Origin: Allomuricauda sp. CAU 1633
Lineage (GTDB): Bacteria > Bacteroidota > Bacteroidia > Flavobacteriales > Flavobacteriaceae
DNA length: 64,000 nucleotides
Assembly: GCF_017313225.1 (NCBI RefSeq)
Contig: NZ_JAFLNE010000002.1
Coordinates: 124,001-188,000 of the forward strand
Direction: 5' to 3'
The first letter of the stretch is position 1; each line of letters starts with the position of its first letter. The position numbers were made by a program, and so were the translations under genes. Of the stretch, positions 10,081 through 17,792 are shown piece by piece. The notes beneath the pieces were generated by a model. The model did no database searches. It was not told the DNA's origin and saw only the letters and a program-made list of their open reading frames with translations.

Positions 10081-10107
10081 AGGGCAATTGCAAAATTGCC
10101 CTTTTCT
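10081..10107. terminator. Bidirectional terminator between gltA and a convergent unknown gene
   Basis: AGGGCAATT (10081-10089) and AATTGCCCT (10094-10102) form a 9-bp stem with a GCAA tetraloop. TTTTCTTG follows on the plus strand, and the preceding AAAAAACT gives a T-run on the minus strand. It therefore serves both gltA and the minus-strand gene ending at 10111. Confidence 0.85.
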
Positions 10108-10110
10108 TGT

Positions 10111-10578
10111 TTATAGGCTTTGAAGATTAGTTCCAGAGCCAAAATTCAAAGACTTGTCATGGTCATAGCATATACGCATGATCTCACGGTGGTAATGGGC
10201 ACGTATCCACGAAAGATCATTGTTTTTTGAAAGGATGTTTTTTGATCGTTCAAACTCATGATGGAGAAAGTTGTGAGCATCAATGGCATTCAAGTTTTTT
10301 ATGGTAGAATCGAGTGACTGACCATACCTATTGATAAAAGTGTTTACTTTCATCAAATCCCATTCATTATCTATTACTAAATTGTCTTGGCCTAAAGCTC
10401 CTTCGGGAAAGTCTTGCAGAGTAATGCAATCTTGATACTTTACAGAATACAAAGAATCCGTATGTTGGTCTATGGAGGAATAGGCATGCGTAACCTTTCT
10501 TTTTTGAAATGCATTCATTGGTCCCCACAGTGCAAAAGCTGCCAAGACCAATACCGACGAAACAATCAATTTCTTCAT
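10111..10578 (-). CDS. Secreted protein of unknown function
   Basis: 155 aa with a Sec signal peptide (MKKLIVSSVLVLAAFALWGPMNA) and no lipobox, so probably periplasmic. The mature part is polar with several His residues (THAYSSIDQHTDS, HNFLHHEFE, RAHYHREIMRICYDHD). The frame is open 24 codons further upstream, but that extension is hydrophobic and lacks signal-peptide layout, so the internal ATG is preferred. No family was recognised. It converges on gltA and shares its terminator. Confidence 0.7.
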   Translation of the reverse strand: MKKLIVSSVLVLAAFALWGPMNAFQKRKVTHAYSSIDQHTDSLYSVKYQDCITLQDFPEGALGQDNLVIDNEWDLMKVNTFINRYGQSLDSTIKNLNAIDAHNFLHHEFERSKNILSKNNDLSWIRAHYHREIMRICYDHDKSLNFGSGTNLQSL

Positions 10579-10851
10579 TTGTAGGAAAAATCTTAATACA
10601 AATGTAGTAATTAAAAATGTATAAGCAACATTTATTGCATAAAAATTCACATCAAATAGTGAATTTTAAAGCATTAACGTTCAGGGAGTTAAATTTTGAA
10701 TATTTCTCGTTTTTATACTGGGAAAATCACATAAATAAAAAAGGTTATTTTGCCAATTTGTAGGAGGATAATAGGGGCCAAAACACTAGATTTGCCTTAA
10801 AATTTTTAGGGGAAACCCCTAATTGAATTAACACGTTTCAATGATTATCGT

Positions 10852-11766
10852 ATGATGCAGTTGAACATTGTAGACGAAACAAGCCCGTTAAAGGCAGTGA
10901 TTTTGGGGACAGCACACAGTTGTGGCCCAATTCCAAGCCCGGAAGAGGCCTATGACCCAAAATCTTTGGAGCACATTCTGGCAGGCACCTATCCAACAGA
11001 AGCGGATATGGTAAAGGAAATGAATGCCTTTGCACAAGTATTTCAAAAGTATGGGGTAAAAGTATACCGCCCGGAGGTCCTTGAGAATTGTAATCAGATT
11101 TTTTCACGGGATATTGCTTTTGTTATTGAAGACAAGCTATTTCATGCCAACATTCTTCCCGATCGCGAACGCGAGTTTGTGGCCATTCATGAAGTGTTGG
11201 ATGAAATCGACCCCAATAACATCATTCGCCCACCCGAAGAAGTACACATTGAAGGTGGTGATGTCATGCCTTGGAACGATTACATTTTTATAGGCACTTA
11301 CACGGGTTCGGATTATCCCGATTTTATCACAGCTCGTACCAACAAAGAAGCGGTGGAGTATATCCGAAAGATGTTTCCGCATAAAACGGTAAAATCATTT
11401 GAACTGCGAAAATCAAACACCGACGCTAAAGAAAATGCCCTCCACTTGGACTGCTGTTTTCAACCGGTGGGAAAGGACAAGGCCATTTTGCACAAAAATG
11501 GTTTCTTGGTGGAAGAGGAGTATCAGTGGTTGGTGGATTACTTCGGGAAGGACAATGTTTTTGAAATTACCAAAGACGAAATGTACCAAATGTTCAGTAA
11601 CGTATTTTCCATTTCACCGGAAGTGGTCGTTTCAGAAAAGAACTTCATCCGGCTGAACAACTGGCTTCGAGATCAAGGTTTTACGGTAGAAGAGATTCCG
11701 TATGCCGAAATTGCCAAACAAGAGGGGCTGCTTCGGTGCAGTACCATGCCCCTCATCAGGGCATAA
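10852..11766 (+). CDS. Dimethylargininase / arginine-deiminase-like amidinohydrolase
   Basis: Member of the guanidino-group-modifying superfamily (dimethylarginine dimethylaminohydrolase/ADI). 304 aa; the guanidino-binding acid is in HIEGGDVMPW, the catalytic His is probably in ALHLDCCFQPVG, and the nucleophilic Cys lies near the C-terminus in LLRCSTMPLIRA. It hydrolyses a guanidinium such as (methyl)arginine to citrulline; the exact substrate cannot be read from sequence. Two ATGs are adjacent (10852, 10855). It is followed after 37 bases by ctlX on the same strand, so the pair probably acts in sequence. Confidence 0.8.
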   Translation: MMQLNIVDETSPLKAVILGTAHSCGPIPSPEEAYDPKSLEHILAGTYPTEADMVKEMNAFAQVFQKYGVKVYRPEVLENCNQIFSRDIAFVIEDKLFHANILPDREREFVAIHEVLDEIDPNNIIRPPEEVHIEGGDVMPWNDYIFIGTYTGSDYPDFITARTNKEAVEYIRKMFPHKTVKSFELRKSNTDAKENALHLDCCFQPVGKDKAILHKNGFLVEEEYQWLVDYFGKDNVFEITKDEMYQMFSNVFSISPEVVVSEKNFIRLNNWLRDQGFTVEEIPYAEIAKQEGLLRCSTMPLIRA

Positions 11767-11803
11767 CAATTACGCACTTACAACAACTAAACATACAAAC
11801 AAT

Positions 11804-12739
11804 TTGAGAGCACAGATTACCAACACCATTCTAATGATTCGTCCGGTAAATTTCCGGATGAATGAGCAGACTGCGGTCAATAATTATTTTCAGGAAGACT
11901 TGCATTTGAAAAATGCGGAGATCAACCGAAAGGCCCAAGAAGAGTTCGATGCCTTTGTAAAAGTACTTCGGGAGAACGGGGTAAATGTTATCGTGGTTGA
12001 GGATACCAAGGAACGTGATACACCAGATTCCATTTTCCCGAACAATTGGGTCTCCTTCCATGAGAGCGGTACTATTTGTGTCTATCCCATGTTTGCTGAA
12101 AACCGAAGAAAAGAACGCCGAGAGGATATTTTTGAGACCTTGGAAAACGAAGGTTTTGCCATCAATAATATTATGGATTACACTTCCGCTGAAGAGGAAG
12201 GCGTGTTTTTGGAAGGCACAGGAAGTATCCTAAAAGATAGAGCCAACCAAAAAGCATACTGTGCGCTCTCCGAACGGGCCCATGAAGAACTGTTTATTGA
12301 ATTTTGTGAGGATTTTGACTGTTTCCCCGTCATTTTTACGGCCTACCAATCGGTGGATGGGGAGCGTTTGCCCATTTACCATACCAATGTAATGATGGCG
12401 ATGGCTGAGACTTTTGTGGTCATTTGTTTAAAGTCCATCGACGATAAAAAGGAGCGCAAGAGTGTTGTGGAACATATTAAAATGGATGGTCGGGAGATTA
12501 TTGAAATCACCGAGGAACAACTGTACCACTTTGCAGGGAACATGCTCCAAGTGATCGGGGCCAATGAACAACGTTTTATGGTGATGAGCACCCAAGCCTA
12601 CAATAGCCTTCGGGATGACCAAATCAAGGCCATTGAAAAACATTGTCGTATCATTCATAGTCCATTGGATACCATTGAATCTTCAGGGGGTGGTAGCGCC
12701 CGTTGCATGATGGCGGAAGTGTTTTTGCCAAAGAAGTAA
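11804..12739 (+). CDS. ctlX: CtlX-type citrulline utilization hydrolase
   Basis: Second member of the guanidino-modifying superfamily. The CtlX family is known for hydrolysing citrulline to ornithine, ammonia and CO2. The sequence shows ILMIRPVNFRMNEQTAVNNY, the acid motif FPNNWVSFHESGTICVYPMF, the catalytic His in PIYHTNVMMAM and the nucleophilic Cys in SSGGGSARCMMAEVFLP. The family start corresponds to a TTG at 11804 (311 aa); the upstream open frame overlaps the previous gene and has no family resemblance. The stop codon abuts directly on a repeat block (from 12740). Confidence 0.85.
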   Translation: MRAQITNTILMIRPVNFRMNEQTAVNNYFQEDLHLKNAEINRKAQEEFDAFVKVLRENGVNVIVVEDTKERDTPDSIFPNNWVSFHESGTICVYPMFAENRRKERREDIFETLENEGFAINNIMDYTSAEEEGVFLEGTGSILKDRANQKAYCALSERAHEELFIEFCEDFDCFPVIFTAYQSVDGERLPIYHTNVMMAMAETFVVICLKSIDDKKERKSVVEHIKMDGREIIEITEEQLYHFAGNMLQVIGANEQRFMVMSTQAYNSLRDDQIKAIEKHCRIIHSPLDTIESSGGGSARCMMAEVFLPKK

Positions 12740-12958
12740 TGTCCCCTTGAGGGGACCTTAGGGGTGTTTTTTCATGTGGACACGCCTGCCTGCCGCAGGC
12801 AGGAATTCCACCAATTTGCACGAATACCACCATCACCCTAAACCCGCCTAATTGGACGAGCGGGCTTATTTCAGGGCCACATCTCTTATGATGGGATGCC
12901 GAATCTAGTTCGGCATGACGAAATACATTGTCCCCTTGAGGGGACTTCAGGGGTGTTT
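12740..12958. repeat. Composite palindromic repeat block between ctlX and the BCCT gene
   Basis: Two copies of a 30-base unit, TGTCCCCTTGAGGGGAC followed by TTAGGGGTGTTT or a near variant (12740-12772 and 12929-12958), flank several hairpins. These are CCTGCCTG/CAGGCAGG (12785-12803), a CCCGC..GCGGG stem near 12843-12865, and GATGCCGAA/TTCGGCATG (about 12895-12917). The second copy runs into the convergent BCCT gene and supplies its last codons and stop. A second block of the same make-up lies at 19401-19651. Confidence 0.8.
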
Positions 12959-14413
12959 ATTGCCTCTGAACCCACTCAAAAAAACCGCAGCCATAAACAC
13001 CATAAAAAAGGCAAAGGGCAGGGAGGTGATGATGAGCAATTTCTGAACAGCGGTAAGCACATCAATATCCGGTTTGGCATTGCCAAGGAGAATAAGCGCC
13101 AAGGTGGCCAATAAAATAAAGATGGACCAGATAAGTCGGTGCTTTTTCTGGGGATTGGGATTGCCCTTGTCCGTAAACATGCTCAACACAAAGACCGCAG
13201 AATCCACTGAAGTAACCAAAAAACTCACCAATAATAAAATGGTGATGCCATTCAGCAGCCCCGAAAGCGGATATTCCCCAAAAAAGAGAAAAATGGAGGA
13301 AAACACACTGTCAAATTCGTTCTGGTAGCTGCCCCAACTTTCAATGATTTCAAAGGTCGAAGTGCCAAATACCGAAAACCAAAAGAACGTTCCCAGCGAT
13401 GGGATGATCAATACCCCCAACAACATTTGCCTTAGGGTGCGACCTCGGGAAATCCGGGCAATAAAGATACCCGTGAAAGGTGCCCAAGCCAACCAGAAAG
13501 CCCAATAGTAAAAGGTCCAATCGGTGAGGAATTCGATACCGGGGTTGTAACGCCCCACGGCGATGCTCATCGGAACAAAATCGATGAGGTACTGCAACGA
13601 AGCCTTTCCGAAGGAAATAAGGATATCTCCCATATTGCTATTGACAAAAACAAAGGCCAACAACAGCAGCGTCACCAAAATATTGAACTTGGAAATCTGT
13701 TTGATGCCCTTGTCCACCCCCAACCACACCGAGACAAACGCAATGGCGGAAATCAGGATGGCCAGTAGTAGGGTAACTGTTACCCCAAACTCGGACTGAA
13801 ACACATGGTTAAGCCCTCCGGTAATCTGGGCGGTGCCCAAACCTATGGCGGCAATCAACCCGAAAACAGTGGTGATGATGGCCAGAATGTCCACCGCATT
13901 GGCGCGTTTGGTACCCTTGAATTTTTGTGGAATGGAACTGCTCACCAGCACTTTTTGGTGTTTGGCAAAGAGGGCATGGCCAATGATCAGGGCAAACAGT
14001 CCGTAAAAGGCCCAAGCGGTAAAGCCCCATTGGTAAAAGGTGAACTCCAATGCCAAGATTTCTGGGGTGGTATTGGTGGCAATGGGTGGGTTTTGCTGCA
14101 TAAAAACGGGTTCCTGCACCGCCCTGAGCAGGATACCGGCTCCCATGCCCGTGCTATAGAGCATACTGGCCCACGCCCAAGTAGAATGTTCCGGTTTTTC
14201 ATTGGGTTGGCCCAATTTAAGCTTGCCCCAGGGCGATACCGCAATGCCCAAGAGCAGTAGCACACAGCCGAGGCCCAGATACAGGTAAAAATATCCAAAG
14301 TGACCCCGTACCCAGAGCGAGAGCACCTCAATGGATTGGTAGCTCCACTCTGTAAACAGGAATACTACTGCGGAGAACAGTAACAGTAGCCCCGTGGAGA
14401 CCGCCAATAGCAT
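12947..14413 (-). CDS. BCCT family transporter (betaine/carnitine/choline type)
   Basis: 488-residue inner-membrane secondary transporter with about 12 helices. Family features are WAWASMLYSTGMGAGILL (the glycine-rich unwound helix) followed by AVQEP, and the signature DWTFYYWAFWLAWAPFTGIF. Known substrates are trimethylammonium osmolytes or related compounds; the substrate here is unknown. The ATG at 14413 begins almost at the first helix, and 25 upstream in-frame codons are open but contain no start codon. The C-terminal NKHP and the stop are encoded by the adjacent repeat. The convergent neighbours ctlX/DDAH-like could mean that it imports a methylated or guanidino nitrogen compound, but this is speculative. 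Confidence 0.9.
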   Translation of the reverse strand: MLLAVSTGLLLLFSAVVFLFTEWSYQSIEVLSLWVRGHFGYFYLYLGLGCVLLLLGIAVSPWGKLKLGQPNEKPEHSTWAWASMLYSTGMGAGILLRAVQEPVFMQQNPPIATNTTPEILALEFTFYQWGFTAWAFYGLFALIIGHALFAKHQKVLVSSSIPQKFKGTKRANAVDILAIITTVFGLIAAIGLGTAQITGGLNHVFQSEFGVTVTLLLAILISAIAFVSVWLGVDKGIKQISKFNILVTLLLLAFVFVNSNMGDILISFGKASLQYLIDFVPMSIAVGRYNPGIEFLTDWTFYYWAFWLAWAPFTGIFIARISRGRTLRQMLLGVLIIPSLGTFFWFSVFGTSTFEIIESWGSYQNEFDSVFSSIFLFFGEYPLSGLLNGITILLLVSFLVTSVDSAVFVLSMFTDKGNPNPQKKHRLIWSIFILLATLALILLGNAKPDIDVLTAVQKLLIITSLPFAFFMVFMAAVFLSGFRGNKHP

Positions 14414-14547
14414 ATTGTTTTTGAGAAAATTATAGATGTCAAAATTGGTTTTACCATTTGAAGGTAAACAAACTGATACAATTTCAAGTTTTCAACAAGG
14501 CCAGATAATGAATTTCCCTTGGGTAAACATTATTTTATTATCCTAAC

Positions 14548-16761
14548 TTATCTGTACATGAAAAAATCTCCAATAATAAAGGCCCTTGTACGATCCTCAC
14601 CCAATTTATATTTTGCTGTTTCCAAATCTCCTTGCGATTGATATGATTTATTAGGTTTCACAATTTGTTGAATGTAGTCATTGTATGAATTGATACCATC
14701 ATATTTTGTTAGTTGAGTTTGAAGCAAAAAGTAATTTTCTTCTTGTAAAAAATCATAAAGTTGATAATCAGCGAGTTCATCCGGAAGCTCAGGTATCACA
14801 ATTTGATTAGTGTTTTGGCTATCAAAAATATAAATCCAATCGATTGATCCTGTTGTTGGTGTTGCCCATTTTGTGATGACGGTTTTACCAACACTATGAT
14901 TACCGGCGCCAATACTATAATTAATAATATTGTTGCTGAGTGAATGATCAATGGACCAGTCAGGTACTTCATAATAAGCTTGTGGCAAACCCCTTCCAAC
15001 ACTGGTGAAATCATAAGAAACAATTCTGTGTTTATATTCAGCAAATATATCCAACCAAAAATATTCTAGGGGGCCAGGGTTATTTGAGGTATTCTTGAAC
15101 GATTCGTCAAGTTCATAATTCAAGTCCATGCGATAATCATCCAAAGAACTGTATCCAAAGATTTCCATGTTTACAAAGCCAGAATTACTGAAACTAGACG
15201 ATGATTGCTGAATGTCGGTGTCGATGAAATCCGAAACGTCAATATTCGTGTCTATACCATCAGGAATTGGGTTATCATAAACAATGTATTTATATTGATT
15301 TAAGCAGCGAAAATCAAGAAATAGGTAAATTTTTTCTGATGCAAGGGAAGGATCACCAAGTGGATAAAATGTTTGGATGCTAAGGTCTTCGGAACCTGAA
15401 CCGTGGGATACAGAATACCCAGGTCCCCATCCCAATGTGTTTTGAGCACAAGGGTCTAGACCAGTTATTTTAAAATCAGTTGTTACTGAATTCGATGAAT
15501 TTATCTTTCTCGGCTGTAAATTATACACACCTGCGGTTCCCCTAGTCAAATTTCCAATGGAAAATATATCATTTGATTGGGTTCCATTAAGATACCCGGA
15601 TATTTCCAGCAAAGTCAAAGTGAATTCTTGATGAATGGGAAACTCTGTGGAGGCATACAATTTTACAACTGAATTATCAACACCTTCCGTAAAGTCGAGT
15701 GTTTGACCTTCACTATCTGAAGCTAGATAAAATAACTTGGTTATGGTATATTCAGGAGGAAGATAACCTTCATTGATATTGATGGTTATCAACAACCTTT
15801 TAATTGTCACAGGAATGGTGGTTGAGGAAGTGTTCCCAAGAGTGTCCGAAGCCTCAAATACAAAATCATGTTGACCAACAGGATAACTTTCTGGGTCGAA
15901 ATCAATGTTCAAATCGGCAAATGTCTCGAATTCTCCTAAGAGTTCATCATCCAAATAGACCTTAAGTGCACTAACTTCGGAATATTCATCTGATACTGTG
16001 GGTGTAATTTGAAGCTGCTCTCCTAGTATTTGATTAGCCGTGATACCCTCAACCATAACCTCAGGCCCACTATTGTCTGAAATAAAATCGACTTGGTAGG
16101 TAGCACTATTGCCTGCATAATCTTCAGCTCTGATTTCAAGAAGTTTTTCGCCATCTTCCCACAAAGTGGTATTCAACAGCAAGGAATATCCGGCAGTTTC
16201 TTCAACCACTTCCAAAGGTGCATTATCTACAGTGGCGGTTACTTCCTTTATTTCTTGTGCGTCCGATACCGTAAAGGTTACCGTTGTGGTTCTCCCATTC
16301 AATACAATCCCATTTTGAAGGGAAACATCTGAAATAGAAGGCAGGTCGTTGTCAATGTATAGGATTTGTTCAACTGAACTTACGTTGTTCGAAATATCCG
16401 AGACTTCAAGTTTTAGGGTATAACCTTTAAAATTCTGCGGGTTGGGGTCTTTGGATGCATACCCCGATAAATCTAGGGTAAATGTGAAAGGTGCAGTGGA
16501 GGATTGCGTCACAATATCTCCATTGATATACACCGTGGCCGATTTTAGCTTGTCATTATCGTTGGCATTGGCCCTTACTGTTATGGTGTTAGCTACTACC
16601 ATTGGTCCAGTAAAATTCTTACCAAAGCCGCCAATTTCTAAATCAATTGTAGGAGGGGTGGTATCTATGACCTCAGGCTCTTCTGAGCTATCACCCTTGG
16701 AACAAGATGTAAATAAAATGGATAAAGAAAGGATGACTAAAATCGTAGGTAAATATCGCAT
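14548..16761 (-). CDS. Large lipoprotein with Ig-like repeats
   Basis: 737 aa with a lipoprotein signal (LFTSC, lipidated Cys20) followed by a Ser/Glu-rich linker. Residues about 35-320 hold three bacterial Ig-like modules of about 95 aa with recurrent patterns: DTTPPTIDLEIG, YIDNDLPSISDVSLQNG, DNSGPEVMVEG, each ending in a phrase like LEVSDISNN or EASDTLGN. The C-terminal 400 residues are acidic and aromatic-rich and were not recognised. It is probably exposed on the outer membrane. It is transcribed alone, with non-coding DNA on both sides. Confidence 0.75.
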   Translation of the reverse strand: MRYLPTILVILSLSILFTSCSKGDSSEEPEVIDTTPPTIDLEIGGFGKNFTGPMVVANTITVRANANDNDKLKSATVYINGDIVTQSSTAPFTFTLDLSGYASKDPNPQNFKGYTLKLEVSDISNNVSSVEQILYIDNDLPSISDVSLQNGIVLNGRTTTVTFTVSDAQEIKEVTATVDNAPLEVVEETAGYSLLLNTTLWEDGEKLLEIRAEDYAGNSATYQVDFISDNSGPEVMVEGITANQILGEQLQITPTVSDEYSEVSALKVYLDDELLGEFETFADLNIDFDPESYPVGQHDFVFEASDTLGNTSSTTIPVTIKRLLITININEGYLPPEYTITKLFYLASDSEGQTLDFTEGVDNSVVKLYASTEFPIHQEFTLTLLEISGYLNGTQSNDIFSIGNLTRGTAGVYNLQPRKINSSNSVTTDFKITGLDPCAQNTLGWGPGYSVSHGSGSEDLSIQTFYPLGDPSLASEKIYLFLDFRCLNQYKYIVYDNPIPDGIDTNIDVSDFIDTDIQQSSSSFSNSGFVNMEIFGYSSLDDYRMDLNYELDESFKNTSNNPGPLEYFWLDIFAEYKHRIVSYDFTSVGRGLPQAYYEVPDWSIDHSLSNNIINYSIGAGNHSVGKTVITKWATPTTGSIDWIYIFDSQNTNQIVIPELPDELADYQLYDFLQEENYFLLQTQLTKYDGINSYNDYIQQIVKPNKSYQSQGDLETAKYKLGEDRTRAFIIGDFFMYR

Positions 16762-16939
16762 AATAAGAATTTGCTCAAATCTATCAATATTGTGGAAATA
16801 TGGAGTGTTAAAATCAAGGTTTTGGATAATAGGGTTTTATTTTCGGATAAACGAACCTACATGTTTTAACTATTTCATGGCACCATTTAATTTACTGGAG
16901 TGGTGATATAATTAGGTATGTATTATACTATTTTAATAA

Positions 16940-17131
16940 CTATTTTCTCAACCCAACCACAATCCCCCTAATTGCTTCCACTACATCTTGCACCTCCCTT
17001 CGGGAGAAGGTATCTTCTTCTAAAAAGAACGTCATAAAAATACCTAGCTCCAAAATTTGAGCTAATTTTTCAGGAGAACCGTAGCTGTCTTCAATCCACC
17101 CTATAAAAGTGTCGGTTTGTCTATTTTCCAT
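16940..17131 (-). CDS. Small protein of unknown function
   Basis: 63 aa starting MENRQTDTFIGWIEDSYGSP and ending EAIRGIVVGLRK. It is acidic and probably helical, with no signal or membrane helix. It stands alone between a lipoprotein gene and a divergent RDD gene. Its composition is protein-like and no competing frame exists, but no family was recognised. Confidence 0.5.
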   Translation of the reverse strand: MENRQTDTFIGWIEDSYGSPEKLAQILELGIFMTFFLEEDTFSRREVQDVVEAIRGIVVGLRK

Positions 17132-17220
17132 TTTCCATCAATTAATAGGTAAAGAAAAGAGGTATATTCACCGTTTTTAATGCCATATTTGACAAGTTTA
17201 ATTTTAATGTCTTCATATAA

Positions 17221-17760
17221 ATGACCGAAGAAATCATATACGGAAAATTTTGGGATAGAGTAGGAGCCTACCTCTTGGATACTTTAATTGTAGGGTTCGT
17301 TACTTTTGGGCTTAACTATGCAAACATCTTGCATTTTAAAAGTTTCTGGTTTTATTTACCTATAGCAGCTATTGGAATTCTGTACAAACCGTATATGGAG
17401 AGTTATTATGGGGCCACTTTGGGAAAAATGGCACTTAACCTAAAGGTTACGGATTTGGAATACAATCAAATAGATTTTAAAAAATCGCTGTTGCGAAGTT
17501 TGATCGTTATGGTGCCAGGACTTATCTACATTCCAGTTTATTATTTAGCTTTTAATAATCCGGCTGTAACCGAAACAGATGGCTTTATGAATTTTGCCAC
17601 GGCTATGACCAATGCATATCCTGCGGCAAGAATCAGTACAAATCTTTTATCGCTAGTGTTCATCACAGATATTATAGTCCTATTGACTGAAAGCGGTAAA
17701 AAACAAAGATCTTTGAAGGATTTTATTGCAAATACTTATGTAGTTAAGGTCAAAAAGTAA
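17221..17760 (+). CDS. RDD family membrane protein
   Basis: 179 aa. The RDD family is named for an Arg and two Asp in the first helices; here FWDRVGAYLLDTLIVG carries the R, D and D pattern, and GATLGKMALNLKV is the second conserved block. Four hydrophobic segments are visible. It is an inner-membrane protein of unknown transport or scaffold role. It reads divergently from the 63-aa gene and convergently with the next gene. Confidence 0.8.
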   Translation: MTEEIIYGKFWDRVGAYLLDTLIVGFVTFGLNYANILHFKSFWFYLPIAAIGILYKPYMESYYGATLGKMALNLKVTDLEYNQIDFKKSLLRSLIVMVPGLIYIPVYYLAFNNPAVTETDGFMNFATAMTNAYPAARISTNLLSLVFITDIIVLLTESGKKQRSLKDFIANTYVVKVKK

Positions 17761-17792
17761 AAGCACATCAGTTTAAAGTTTACCTAAAAAAA

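Noticed and set aside
12740..12958. Insertion sequence remnant
   Set aside because: No transposase fragment is encoded; only palindromic modules are present, so it was called a repeat block.
13805..14260. 151-residue plus-strand frame opposite the BCCT gene
   Set aside because: Antisense to a clear transporter, Gly-rich shadow composition, no start context or family.
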